Origin: a bacterium
GTDB taxonomy: Bacteria > Chloroflexota > Dormibacteria > Aeolococcales > Bog-877
Direction of reading: 5' to 3'
Assembly (NCBI GenBank): GCA_021802045.1
Contig: JAKABB010000015.1
Coordinates: 1 to 40,204, forward strand
Length of the DNA: 40,204 nt
Positions 1 to 7,511 of the stretch are shown piece by piece. Numbering within the stretch: the stretch's first letter is position 1; every line of letters begins with the position of its first letter. Position numbers and translations under genes: made by a program. A model generated the notes under the pieces. The model saw only the letters and a list, made by a program, of their open reading frames with translations. It was not told the DNA's origin and searched no databases.

Positions 1-419
1 GCCGGCCGCGGCGGGGTGCTCGGGGAGGGGGCGCGCACGGCCGGGCCCGGCGCTGCCTGGCCACCGCTCGCGCTGTCCCCCCCGCCGGTGGCGGCGCGCC
101 GGAGCCGGGTGCCCTCCGCGACGATCGCGTCCACGTCGGCGAACAGCTGCTCCAGCACGGGGGGAGGGATCGGCGCCCGGTCCTCCCGGGCGCGTCCCAG
201 GACATCCTCCATGCGGCGGCAGACCGCCTCGACCTCGGTGGCGCCGGTGGCGGCGGCCGCCCCTTTCAGGCTGTGAGCCGAGCGGAACAGCACCTGGAGG
301 GTCTCCTGGGGGAGGACGCCCCCCGCCTGCTCTGCGGCCACGAGGGTCCGGTTGAGGGTCTCGGTGTGCTCATCCAGCTCGGTGAGGAAGAGAGCCTGCA
401 GTCGGGCTGGGAGCGGCAT
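1..419 (-). CDS. cheA: CheA histidine kinase, N-terminal part (runs off the left edge)
   Basis: This is the start of a chemotaxis-type histidine kinase that would phosphorylate itself and pass phosphate to response regulators. About 139 residues are visible from an ATG at 419, and the frame stays open to base 1. The visible part is an Hpt domain with the phospho-acceptor motif AHSLKGAA near residue 50, followed by the second helical hairpin and a Pro/Ser/Ala-rich linker where the domain ends. The start lies 14 nt after the receptor gene's stop, so it is the next gene of the same operon. Only a weak purine tract (GGGGA) precedes the ATG. The dimerisation, ATPase and CheW-like domains, and any fused receiver domain, would lie outside the window, so a hybrid CheA cannot be excluded. 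Confidence 0.85.
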   Translation of the reverse strand, partial: MPLPARLQALFLTELDEHTETLNRTLVAAEQAGGVLPQETLQVLFRSAHSLKGAAAATGATEVEAVCRRMEDVLGRAREDRAPIPPPVLEQLFADVDAIVAEGTRLRRAATGGGDSASGGQAAPGPAVRAPSPSTPPRP

Positions 420-433
420 CGATTCCCCGGGCT

Positions 434-1903
434 CTACTGCCTTGTCCCGACGAGTGCTGCCACCGCAATGGCCGATTCGGCCAGGGCACGTGCCGTGCGC
501 TCTGCCTCGCGGGCGGTCGCCAGGTTCTGCTCCGTGGCCTGATCGATGCTGCGCATGGCGTCACCGATCTGGCCGGTGGCGGCCGCCTGCTGGCCGGAGG
601 AGGCGGCGATCTGCTCCGCAGCCGTCGACGCGGACGAGATCGTATCGGCCAGTTCGGCGATCGTTCGTCCCGCCTGCGCCACGAGCTGAAGGGCGTTGGT
701 GACGCTCTGCGTGCCATGCTCGCTGGTCATCACCGCGGCATCCGTGCCGTGCCGGATCTCTCCCAGGATGGCCGCAACCTTGGCGGTGGCCTGACGGGAC
801 TGATCGGCCAGGCTGCGCACCTCGGCGGCCACCACCGAGAATCCGCGCCCATGCTCGCCCGCCCGGGCCGCCTCGATGGCCGCGTTGAGGGCGAGCAGGT
901 GGGTCTGGTCGGCGATCTCGTCGACGGCATCCACGATCTCGGAGATGGCCTTGGCCCGCTCGGCGAGGGCCACGATTCTGGCGGTGACGGCGCCGACCTG
1001 CTCGCGCACGGCCTCGATCCCCGCGGCGGTCTCGGCCACCGCCGCGGTCCCCTGATCGGCCACCTGCGACGAGTGGCGGGCCCGGTCCGCCACCGTGCGG
1101 GCCCGGGCCGCGCTCTCCTCCGCCGCCTGCACCAGCTCGTCCACGGTCGCCACCGTCTCCTGGACCCCGGCGGCCTGCTGCGAGCTGCTGGCCACCTGCT
1201 GGGTGGTGCCCGCCAGGATCTCCGCCGCGGCGCTGTCGAGGGAGCGCGCCAGGGGCTTGAGGGTGCCGTCGACCCGGCGGATGACCCACAGGCCGGTGCC
1301 GACGGCGGCGACCACCACCAGGGCGCCGAGCACCCCGATGATCACCTTGCTGGCGAGGACGGCGCTGTTCGAGCTGCGTGACGCCGCGGCGATGATCTGC
1401 TCCTCGGCCGTCACCAGTTGGGTGATGCGGGTGCGCAGCGTGGTCCAGGCCGGGAGCACCGAGCCCTGGAGGCGGACGCCGAGGGCGTGGCCCTTGAGCG
1501 CCCCGGACTGCACGGCGCTGACGGCGCTCGCCGACGCCGCCAGCCACGCCGCTCGCGCGGTGATCACCGCCACGAGCAGGCGATGGGTCCTGACGTCGTT
1601 GGCCGTCGCCTGCATGAGGGCGATGGTGCTCTTTGCCTGCCGCTGGTCCTGGGCGGCCAGGCTCAGGAATCTGGCCTGGTGGGTGAGTTCGTAGGCCCGG
1701 TCGTTGGCCGCCCGGTCGGAGGCCGTCGCAAGCAGCTGGTATGACTCGGCGACCAGCGGGCTGTCCCGCTGGATCACGGCGTTCTTGGCCGCGGCCACCT
1801 GCCCCAGGGCCAGGACGGCGATGGTGGCCAGGACCACGGTGGCGGCCACGGCGATCCCGAACCCAAGGCGGATCTGGCGGCTTACGGTCATCGAGCGCTT
1901 CAT
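434..1903 (-). CDS. Methyl-accepting chemotaxis protein
   Basis: This membrane chemoreceptor of 489 residues would control CheA through CheW. A short cytoplasmic N-terminus is followed by TM1 (about 12-36), an extracytoplasmic Ala-rich helical sensor region of about 145 residues that looks like a four-helix bundle, TM2 (about 186-208), and a long coiled-coil signalling domain. The hairpin tip is clear around residues 345-400: [20 protein letters not shown], then [17 protein letters not shown] see no obvious HAMP module after TM2. The ATG at 1903 is chosen because an excellent ribosome-binding site (GGAGG, 7 nt spacing) precedes it; a longer frame upstream lacks support. The start overlaps a 10-codon ORF by ATGA. 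The gene sits between cheW and cheA. The ligand cannot be inferred. Confidence 0.92.
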   Translation of the reverse strand: MKRSMTVSRQIRLGFGIAVAATVVLATIAVLALGQVAAAKNAVIQRDSPLVAESYQLLATASDRAANDRAYELTHQARFLSLAAQDQRQAKSTIALMQATANDVRTHRLLVAVITARAAWLAASASAVSAVQSGALKGHALGVRLQGSVLPAWTTLRTRITQLVTAEEQIIAAASRSSNSAVLASKVIIGVLGALVVVAAVGTGLWVIRRVDGTLKPLARSLDSAAAEILAGTTQQVASSSQQAAGVQETVATVDELVQAAEESAARARTVADRARHSSQVADQGTAAVAETAAGIEAVREQVGAVTARIVALAERAKAISEIVDAVDEIADQTHLLALNAAIEAARAGEHGRGFSVVAAEVRSLADQSRQATAKVAAILGEIRHGTDAAVMTSEHGTQSVTNALQLVAQAGRTIAELADTISSASTAAEQIAASSGQQAAATGQIGDAMRSIDQATEQNLATAREAERTARALAESAIAVAALVGTRQ

Positions 1904-1941
1904 CGGGCAACCTCCGTGATCGAGCGCTTCATCCGGCAACC
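1890..1941. repeat. Tandem 23-bp direct repeat (29-bp period) duplicating a start region
   Basis: The segments 1890-1912 and 1919-1941 are identical except for one base. Each contains, on the minus strand, an ATG followed by AAGCGCTCGAT. The repeat duplicates the start codon and first codons of the receptor gene, and it lies exactly at the cheW/receptor junction. Confidence 0.9.
1900..1932 (-). CDS. Ten-codon leader ORF ([10 protein letters not shown]) between cheW and the receptor gene
   Basis: The upstream copy of the duplicated start region encodes an ATG-initiated ORF of ten codons. Its ATG overlaps the cheW stop codon (ATGA) and its own TGA overlaps the receptor ATG (ATGA). The peptide copies the receptor N-terminus (MKRS-T). 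It is probably a by-product of the tandem duplication. If translated, it would couple cheW and receptor translation through two successive termination-reinitiation events. Expression is not shown by sequence alone. Confidence 0.45.
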   Translation of the reverse strand: MKRSITEVAR

Positions 1942-2474
1942 CCGCCGGCGGTGCCTGTGACGGGAGGGGACGGGTCGGGGCCTGAGACGTAGAGGCGGGG
2001 ATCCGCCAGGAGCGCGGCGGCATCGAGGATCACGGCCCCATCCGGTGCCATCCCCCGCCACAGCGGGGAGGTCGCGGAGGGCGAGGCGGGGAGCAGGGCG
2101 GGGACGCGCGTGAGGTCCAAAAGGCCGTCGACGGCCAGCCCGAGAGCGGGGTGTTGTGGCCCGTCGACCACCACCACCGGCCCTGCACCGGCCTGCGGAG
2201 CGGCGGCCGGGTCGAGGAGGCGAGCGGTGTCCGCCACCGGCAGCAGCTCCCCTCGCACATTGACGATCCACGCCAGCAGGTGATCGCCCCTGGGCAGGCG
2301 GGTGGCAGAGCCGGGCGGCAGCACGGCGCGGACGGCGGCCAGGTCCAGGCCGTAGAGGGCGGAGTTCACCGCGAAGGTTACGAACTCGAGGTGGCCGTCC
2401 TCCCTGTCGCGCGCGGGCTGGGCCAACCGCCGCGCCCGGGCGGCGAGCACCGCCGCCACCTTGGGGTCAACCAC
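1929..2474 (-). CDS. cheW: CheW-like adaptor protein (downstream copy)
   Basis: This 181-residue CheW-domain protein would link the receptor to CheA in the membrane-associated array. CheW hallmarks are visible: a beta-strand [20 protein letters not shown], then [22 protein letters not shown], and a later Ala/Val-rich strand pair ending in a Leu/Asp-rich C-terminus. The chosen start is the GTG at 2474, which overlaps the cheR stop by 8 nt and fits the tightly overlapped operon; a longer in-frame start at 2567 would lie well inside cheR. No strong Shine-Dalgarno precedes the GTG, so translational coupling to cheR is likely. The stop overlaps the leader ORF's ATG. Confidence 0.85.
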   Translation of the reverse strand: MVDPKVAAVLAARARRLAQPARDREDGHLEFVTFAVNSALYGLDLAAVRAVLPPGSATRLPRGDHLLAWIVNVRGELLPVADTARLLDPAAAPQAGAGPVVVVDGPQHPALGLAVDGLLDLTRVPALLPASPSATSPLWRGMAPDGAVILDAAALLADPRLYVSGPDPSPPVTGTAGGVAG

Positions 2475-3729
2475 GGCGCGGTCGGTGCTCAGCCGCCTCC
2501 GCCAGAACCGCGGCTGTGCGCAGACTGCGGGCGGCGGTGCCGGTCCGGCCCAGGCGGCTGCGAGCATGGCCCAGCACCGCGTGGGCCTCGGGCCGGTTCG
2601 GGGCCAGGTACACGGAGGCCCGGGCCTCGACCTCGGCCTCGGCCCAGCGGCCGGTGGCTAGCAGTGCCACCGCACGAAGGTGGTGCAGATCGTAGTTCAG
2701 CGGGTCCGCGCGCAGCGCCTGCTCCGCGGCCCGCAGGGCCGCATCCAAGTGCCCGGCATCCCCCATGGTTTGGATCTCGGCGGCGGTCGCGGTGGTGGAG
2801 GAGGGGAGGGGCGCGGCCGGGCGGGGGCTCCTGGCCGGGGCCGGCACCGCGGCCCTCGCGGGCTGTCGGCGGCGGATGGGAGGCGCGACGGGTGCCGGCT
2901 CGTCGCTGGCGACCGGAGCGCGCCGGTGGCGGTAGGCGACCCCCCAGGGGGTTCGGACGGCAGCCAGGCCAGCCAGGCCCGACAGGTCCGGGTCGGAGGA
3001 GGCGGTCACCAGCCAACCGTCGGGCGCCAGGCCCGCGGCCAGCTGCGCGGAGGCGGTGGCCAGGCCAGCGGGGGTGAGATACATCAGGACATTGCGGCAG
3101 AAGACCACGTCGGCCCTGCCGATCCCATAGAGGCCAGAGGGTTCACGCGGGTCCGCGAGATTGCGGACCCGGAACGTCACCATCTGGCGAAAGCGCTGAG
3201 GCACCGTGAACGCTCCGCCTCGGGGGGAGAAGAACGCTCGGCGGCGGTCATCGACCCCGCGCAGGGACCTCGGCCCGTACACCGCCTGCCGCGCGCGCTG
3301 GAGGGAGGCGGCGGAGAGGTCCGTGCCCAGGACGGTCGCACCGGGGCATCCATGCTCAGCCGCAACGATGGCCAAGCTGTAGGCCTCTTCCCCGGTGGCG
3401 CAGCCCGCGCTCCAAAGGCGCAGAGCTCGGCTCCGCCCGGACCGGCCGAGCAGGGCCGGGACCTGGTGGCGAAGGAGCTCGAAGTGGCGCGGTTCCCGGA
3501 AAAAGTAGGTTTCGGCGACGGTCACGGAGGCCATGAGGTCGTCGAGGCCTGCCGACGGGCCGTGGTCCAAGAGCGCGGCGTAGCTCCGCAGATCGGGAGC
3601 ACCTGCGCGCTGGGCGGCCGCGGCGAGCTGCCCCAGAAGGTGGCGGCGGCGGGGGCCATCGAAGCGCAGGCCCGTTCGCTCACTGACCCTGACAGCCAAA
3701 GCCTCCAGCCCAGGGTCGATGTCAGCCAT
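2467..3729 (-). CDS. cheR: CheR-type methyltransferase with C-terminal TPR region
   Basis: This 420-residue protein would use S-adenosylmethionine to methylate receptor glutamates. It has the alpha-helical CheR N-domain (about 1-75), an SAM-binding motif LWSAGCATGEEAYSLAI (about 105-120), and the Rossmann-fold strand DVVFCRNVLMYL. A Pro/Ala/Arg-rich linker (about 285-325) leads into tetratricopeptide-like helices (about 330-410; for example LDAALRAAEQALRADPLNYD and RPEAHAVLGHARSRLGR). Classic flagellar CheR lacks the TPR tail; CheR-TPR proteins such as WspC are typical of alternative chemosensory systems. The ATG at 3729 overlaps the upstream cheW stop by 8 nt. The family assignment is secure; the role of the TPR tail is inferred. 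Confidence 0.92.
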   Translation of the reverse strand: MADIDPGLEALAVRVSERTGLRFDGPRRRHLLGQLAAAAQRAGAPDLRSYAALLDHGPSAGLDDLMASVTVAETYFFREPRHFELLRHQVPALLGRSGRSRALRLWSAGCATGEEAYSLAIVAAEHGCPGATVLGTDLSAASLQRARQAVYGPRSLRGVDDRRRAFFSPRGGAFTVPQRFRQMVTFRVRNLADPREPSGLYGIGRADVVFCRNVLMYLTPAGLATASAQLAAGLAPDGWLVTASSDPDLSGLAGLAAVRTPWGVAYRHRRAPVASDEPAPVAPPIRRRQPARAAVPAPARSPRPAAPLPSSTTATAAEIQTMGDAGHLDAALRAAEQALRADPLNYDLHHLRAVALLATGRWAEAEVEARASVYLAPNRPEAHAVLGHARSRLGRTGTAARSLRTAAVLAEAAEHRPRRG

Positions 3730-4396
3730 CGGTCGATCCGGTCTCGGTGGGTGCGGCGCTGCTCAGAGGGGCTGGTGAGGTCTCCCTGGCGGCTCGGAGC
3801 GCATCGAGGGCGCGGTCCAAGAGCGCAGCCTCATCCACCGACAGGAAGGCGTCAAGGTCGTGGACCACCACCATGCCGGTGGCCAGCCGGACCAGTCCCA
3901 CGACCTGCAGGGCCGGCGTCAGTCCGGTGGCACTCTCCAAGTCGGACCGGTGGACCGTGACCAGCTCGCTGGCGCGGTTGACGCGCAACGCCACATGTCG
4001 TCCAGATGTCTTGGCGATGACCAGGTGATCTGAGAGGTGGACCGGGCGCGGAGGACGGCCGAACCGTATCCCCAGATCCACGGCCGGGATCGCCCGGCCC
4101 CGCCAGTCGATGACGCCGTCCACGAAGGGCGGGGTGCCGGGCAACGGTGTCGAGGCGACCACGGGAGACAGTTCGACAATCGCTGCGGCCAGCAGGCCCA
4201 CGCGCCAAGCGTCCAGCTCCACCACAAGCACGTCGATGGTGTCGGACCTGGTGGCGTTCGCCGCGCTGGCGACAGCGCCTGCGGGGGCCACAGGAGGCGC
4301 TGAGCCCAGGGAGCGCGGAGCGGAGCTCGGCGCTGGTCGAAGAGAACCCCCCGGCACGGGCAGGTGCGGCGCCCCCCCCTCCAGTGTGGTTGGCAT
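3722..4396 (-). CDS. cheW: CheW-like adaptor protein (upstream copy, first gene of the operon)
   Basis: This second CheW-domain protein has 224 residues. It carries a Pro/Ala-rich extension of about 50 residues before the domain. The domain begins with DVLVVELDAWRVGLLAAAIV and includes VDGVIDWRGRAIPAVDLGIRFG, the counterpart of the CheW INVRG...P..DL signature, followed by HLVIAKTSGRHVALRV. The start is the ATG at 4396 with GGAGTG about 10 nt upstream. It is the first gene of the chemosensory operon and overlaps cheR. Two different CheW copies flanking CheR is the arrangement seen around WspB-WspC-WspD. It could serve as a receptor- or CheR-specific adaptor; that is inference. Confidence 0.85.
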   Translation of the reverse strand: MPTTLEGGAPHLPVPGGSLRPAPSSAPRSLGSAPPVAPAGAVASAANATRSDTIDVLVVELDAWRVGLLAAAIVELSPVVASTPLPGTPPFVDGVIDWRGRAIPAVDLGIRFGRPPRPVHLSDHLVIAKTSGRHVALRVNRASELVTVHRSDLESATGLTPALQVVGLVRLATGMVVVHDLDAFLSVDEAALLDRALDALRAARETSPAPLSSAAPTETGSTDG

Positions 4397-4450
4397 TCAC
4401 CCACTCCACTGGCTCGGCACCAGGTCGCGACGCTGTCCCTTCTCGGACGG

Positions 4451-4456
4451 ATCCTA
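4451..4456 (-). promoter_or_regulatory. Possible -10 box (TAGGAT) for the chemosensory operon
   Basis: TAGGAT on the minus strand lies about 55 nt before the cheW ATG at 4396. It would give a 5' leader of roughly 48 nt that carries the ribosome-binding site. No recognisable -35 is seen, so this is a tentative call. Confidence 0.35.
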
Positions 4457-4549
4457 TCAGCGGCCCCATGCCGGTGCCCGCCCCGCGACAACGGCGTTGT
4501 CGGCTTGTCACCGAGCTCCGCCGGGCCCGCGGCCACCTGGAGGCCGGGT

Positions 4550-4574
4550 GCGGCCGCGGCCACGCCGCGGCCGC
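4550..4574. repeat. Perfect 11-bp inverted repeat with 3-nt loop
   Basis: Arms 4550-4560 and 4564-4574 (GCGGCCGCGGC and its complement, loop CAC) form a very strong GC hairpin. It lies upstream of the possible che promoter in a gene-poor stretch. It could be a terminator stem without a T-run, an operator, or a by-product of high GC. Confidence 0.6.
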
Positions 4575-4777
4575 GGCCGACAGGGTCAACGGCGTCTTGA
4601 GCGTGGACAGCGTCCGCGCGGCCCGGACCGGTCCCAAGCCGGCGTCGGGGCGCGGGGGAGGCGGGGTCCTCGCGCCGCGGTGGGCTGGCGCCGCTCCTGA
4701 ACCGTCGTACAGCGTCCCGGCCACGGATGGGGGCGGGGGTGGGATCCCGGCGAGGATCTCGCACGCCTATGGCTCTT

Positions 4778-4793
4778 GATAAGAAAGCTTATC
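4778..4793. repeat. AT-rich palindrome GATAAG-N4-CTTATC
   Basis: The 6-bp arms GATAAG (4778-4783) and CTTATC (4788-4793) are separated by AAAG. An AT-rich palindrome stands out strongly in this GC-rich background. It resembles a repressor operator or a remnant of an imported promoter. A good AGGAGA ribosome-binding-like motif follows at about 4801, but the frame after it is not convincing. Confidence 0.55.
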
Positions 4794-4997
4794 GCTTGCT
4801 AAGGAGAGTGGATGGCTCACTGCGGCGGCTGGGATCGGTGCGGACTGTCCGCTCGACCGACCGCGACACCTGGGTCCTGGCGCGGCGGCGGGCCCCAGGC
4901 CCAGTGCTCCCCGAGCTGTCCCTGGCCGCCAGCTGGACAGGGTCCTTGGGGGGGAGGCAACCGCGGATCGGCCTACGGGCCGGGAGTCGACGCGACC

Positions 4998-5213
4998 TCA
5001 GACACCCGTCAGCCAGGGGTTGATGAGGGTCAGGCCCAGATGGTCGAAGTCGCGGGTGTTGCGGGTGGCCAGGGCCGCGCCCTGGGCTCTGCAGATGGCG
5101 GCGATCTGGGCGTCGAAGCCGCTGATGGGCGCGCCAACTCGCGCACGTTCGATAACGATGTCGGCGTACTCACGGGCTGCGACGGCGTCGTGGGAATTGC
5201 GCTTACTACGCAT
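4998..5213 (-). pseudogene. VapC/FitB-like PIN-domain toxin, C-terminal remnant
   Basis: A 71-codon frame carries the C-terminal half of a VapC-type PIN ribonuclease. The segment VAAREYADIVIERARVGAPI is followed by SGFDAQIAAICRAQGAALAT, then RNTRDFDHLGL and INPW, which is the usual end of this family. The N-terminal half with the DTN motif and the catalytic Glu is missing, and the first seven residues (MRSKRNS) do not fit the family. Full-length members have about 130-140 residues. No VapB antitoxin is visible. Upstream in the frame lies an AT-rich junction and then the ybaK gene. With half of the active site missing it cannot be a working nuclease. A short unrelated function cannot be excluded. 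Confidence 0.8.
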
Positions 5214-5224
5214 CCGTAAGTAGC
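5201..5224. repeat. Imperfect AT-rich inverted repeat at the truncation point of the PIN remnant
   Basis: GCTTACTACG (5201-5210) and CGTAAGTAGC (5215-5224) are imperfect complements (8 of 10 positions) around CATC. They lie exactly where similarity of the PIN remnant to its family stops. This could be a scar of an old insertion or recombination. Confidence 0.45.
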
Positions 5225-5268
5225 GAAGTAGAAGGAATCTTGCTGGCCTGTCCTGAGCCGTCGACCGG

Positions 5269-5787
5269 TCAGCCGATGGTCACGTTGGCCGGTGACGATC
5301 CGGTGAGCCTCACCAGGTCCGCCGGCGTCAGGCAGACCACCGCGTCCGGCGCACCGGCGGCGGCCCAGACGGCGGAATACTGGAACAGCCCGGCGTCGAG
5401 CAGCAGCGTCACCGGGCCGGTGTGCCCGACTGGGGCCACTCCCCCGATGGCGAAGCCGGTGGCGGCGCGGACGTACTCGGGGTCGGCCCGGCGGACCCTC
5501 ACCCCGAGGCAGGCCTGGACCTTGCCCTCGTCGACCCGCTGGCCCCCGCGGGCGACCACCACCACGGGTGGGCCGTCGCCGTCCGGGCGGAAGACGATGG
5601 ACTTGGCGATCTGGTCGACCGCACAGCCGACGGAGCGGGCCGCGTCGGCCGCGGTGCGGGCGCCGGCGGCAATGACGGTCACCGGGGCCGTGATGCCCTG
5701 GGCGCGCAGGACACCGGTCACCCGCCGGACGCTCCCGGAGCGTGCGCTGGTGTCGACACCCGGCGTCCCCGGGTCGGCGGTGGTCAC
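5269..5787 (-). CDS. YbaK/prolyl-tRNA deacylase-like editing protein
   Basis: This 172-residue protein belongs to the YbaK/ProX-like trans-editing family, which hydrolyses mischarged aminoacyl-tRNAs in the cytoplasm. Recognisable parts are the N-terminal helix, the segment [20 protein letters not shown] followed by [17 protein letters not shown], and the signature [12 protein letters not shown]. The conserved Lys in QIAKSIVFR that typifies the family's active site is present. The GTG start at 5787 overlaps the aldehyde dehydrogenase stop as GTGA, so the two genes are translationally coupled. The length is normal for the family. The exact tRNA substrate cannot be predicted. Pairing with a dehydrogenase gives no obvious metabolic link. 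Confidence 0.88.
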   Translation of the reverse strand: MTTADPGTPGVDTSARSGSVRRVTGVLRAQGITAPVTVIAAGARTAADAARSVGCAVDQIAKSIVFRPDGDGPPVVVVARGGQRVDEGKVQACLGVRVRRADPEYVRAATGFAIGGVAPVGHTGPVTLLLDAGLFQYSAVWAAAGAPDAVVCLTPADLVRLTGSSPANVTIG

Positions 5788-7262
5788 GCGGGAGCGGCGG
5801 CTGATGGCGCGCCCTGGATCGACTTGATCTCCACGTACTCATCCAGGCCGAAGCGTCCGAACTCCCGCCCGATGCCGGACTGCTTGAAGCCGCCGAAGGG
5901 AGCCTCGGGGTTGAGCGGGGCTCCGTTGATGTCGACCTGGCCGGTGCGCAGCCCCCGGGCGAAGCGCTCCGCCCGCCGCGGGTCAGCGGACCACACGCTG
6001 CCCCCCAGGCCGTAGGCGGTGTCGTTGGCGATGCGCAGGGCGTCCGGCTCGTCCTCGTACGGCATGATCGCCAGCACCGGCCCGAAGATCTCCTCCTGCG
6101 CGATGGTCATCCCGTGGCGGACGTCGGCGAAGATCGTCGGTTGGACGTAGTACCCGCGGGTCAGGCCCTGGGGGGCGTCCGGGCCGCCGTGGACCAGGCG
6201 CGCTCCCTCCCCGATGCCCTGGCGGATGTAGCCACGGACGCGCTCCCGCTGGGCCTCCGACACCAGCGGCCCGAGGCGGCTGCCCGGGCCCAGGGGATCG
6301 CCCAGGGGCAGCCCCTCGGCCGCGCGGATCGCGGCGGCCACGGCCTCGTCCTGTAGCGCCCGAGGCACCAGGATCCTGGTCCAGGCGTCACAGCGCTGGC
6401 CAGAGTTGAGCAGGGCCTGGCGGACGCTGGCGGTGACGGCGGCGGGCAGGTCGGCATCGTCGAGGATGACGCTGGCCGACTTCCCTCCCAGTTCAAGGGC
6501 CACCCGCTTGACCCCGGCGGCGGCCAGCTCCGCGACCCGGCGGCCCGCCCTGGTCGACCCGGTGAAGGACAGCATGTCGATGAGCGGATGGCTGGCGAGC
6601 GCCTCGCCGACCACGGGGCCGTAGCCGGTCACCAGGTTGAACACCCCCGGAGGGAGCCCGATGGCCTCGAAGACCTCCGCCAGCAGGAAGGCGGTGAAGG
6701 GCGCCACCTCGCTGGGCTTGGCGACCACGGTGCAGCCCGCGGCCAGCGCCGGGGCCACCTTGAGGGCCAGCTGGTGGAGCGGGAAGTTCCAGGGCGTGAT
6801 CGCCCCCACCACGCCCACCGGGTCCCGCACCACCAGGGAGGTCCCGACTGGCTCCTCGAACGGGAAGGTGTCGACATGGGCGGCGGTGGTGGCAAAGGTC
6901 CCGACCGGCAGGCCGGCCTGCACGGCCGTCGCCATGCGCAGGGGCATGCCCACCTCCGTGGCGATCAGCCAGGCGATCTCCTCGGTGCGTGCCTTGAGCT
7001 CTTCGCTGGTGGCGCGCAGCAGGGCCGCTCGCCGGGCGGGGGCGGTCCGGGCCCAGCTGGGAAAGGCGGCCGCCGCTGCCCGGACCGCGCGGTCGACATC
7101 CGCCGCGATCCCCTCGGGGACATGGCCCACCACCTCCTCGGTGGCGGCGGCATGGACCGCGATCGTGCCCTGCCCCAGCGAGACGACCCACTGCCCGTCG
7201 ATGTAGATCCGGTCGCGCTCTCGGATGGCTGGACCGGTGCCCGTCCCCGTCGCAGTGCCCAT
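5784..7262 (-). CDS. NAD(P)-dependent aldehyde dehydrogenase
   Basis: This 492-residue aldehyde dehydrogenase would oxidise an aldehyde to the acid with NAD(P)+. The landmarks are in order: the oxyanion Asn in TPWNFP (about 159), the cofactor-binding KPSE (about 182-185), [10 protein letters not shown], the catalytic Glu in LELGGK (about 257), the catalytic Cys in NSGQRC (about 291), and the C-terminal [13 protein letters not shown]. All catalytic residues are intact and the length is typical. The ATG at 7262 is chosen because AGGAG stands 8 nt upstream; a TTG five codons earlier is possible. It is divergent from a threonine dehydratase across a 249-bp region with two inverted repeats. The substrate is unknown. 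Confidence 0.92.
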   Translation of the reverse strand: MGTATGTGTGPAIRERDRIYIDGQWVVSLGQGTIAVHAAATEEVVGHVPEGIAADVDRAVRAAAAAFPSWARTAPARRAALLRATSEELKARTEEIAWLIATEVGMPLRMATAVQAGLPVGTFATTAAHVDTFPFEEPVGTSLVVRDPVGVVGAITPWNFPLHQLALKVAPALAAGCTVVAKPSEVAPFTAFLLAEVFEAIGLPPGVFNLVTGYGPVVGEALASHPLIDMLSFTGSTRAGRRVAELAAAGVKRVALELGGKSASVILDDADLPAAVTASVRQALLNSGQRCDAWTRILVPRALQDEAVAAAIRAAEGLPLGDPLGPGSRLGPLVSEAQRERVRGYIRQGIGEGARLVHGGPDAPQGLTRGYYVQPTIFADVRHGMTIAQEEIFGPVLAIMPYEDEPDALRIANDTAYGLGGSVWSADPRRAERFARGLRTGQVDINGAPLNPEAPFGGFKQSGIGREFGRFGLDEYVEIKSIQGAPSAAAPA

Positions 7263-7337
7263 GCGTCCGCTCCTCAAACTGCTCGCTGGCGTGGCCGACG
7301 CGCCGCCCGCCGGGCGCCCCCTTCACCGGGGCCCTGA

Positions 7338-7365
7338 CGACCCGGGCCATGGTACGCCCGGGTCG
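7338..7365. promoter_or_regulatory. Perfect 10-bp inverted repeat, candidate operator
   Basis: Arms CGACCCGGGC (7338-7347) and GCCCGGGTCG (7356-7365) flank the 8-nt spacer CATGGTAC. It lies between two divergent metabolic genes. The symmetry and position suit a dimeric repressor site; a transcript hairpin is the alternative. Confidence 0.5.
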
Positions 7366-7398
7366 GGTGACGCCCGTGGCCGTCCTCCCTCTCGCGCA

Positions 7399-7416
7399 TG
7401 TAAAGGCATCCTTACA
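7399..7416. promoter_or_regulatory. TGTAA-N8-TTACA inverted repeat, candidate operator
   Basis: TGTAA (7399-7403) and TTACA (7412-7416) form an AT-containing palindrome in the same divergent region, about 100 bp before the dehydratase start. It stands out in GC-rich sequence and is the right size for a dimeric regulator. The regulator is unknown. Confidence 0.45.
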
Positions 7417-7511
7417 CGAAGGGGGGAGGACCGGTGCGCCGCGGATGATGGGGTCGACCCGGCGTCCATGCCGCCGTCCATCCCCGCCGGACCCAGGAGG
7501 CGACCTCCCGC

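Larger units (their letters stand above)
4397..4997. other. Gene-poor stretch between the chemosensory operon and the vapC remnant
   Basis: I find no convincing gene here. Open frames on both strands are Arg/Gly/Pro-rich and match no family I recognise. The stretch holds the possible che promoter (4451), the 11-bp GC hairpin (4550-4574) and an AT-rich palindrome (4778-4793). A plus-strand frame from the ATG at 4769 has codons such as GAT AAG AAA GCT TAT, unlike the surrounding GC-ending codon use, and fades into low-complexity sequence. Together with the truncated PIN gene next door, this looks like decayed foreign DNA. Confidence 0.55.

Noticed and set aside
4812-5219. Plus-strand frame preceded by an AGGAGA motif
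   Set aside because: The product is Gly/Ala/Asp low-complexity and antisense to the PIN-toxin remnant, whose family motifs are clear.
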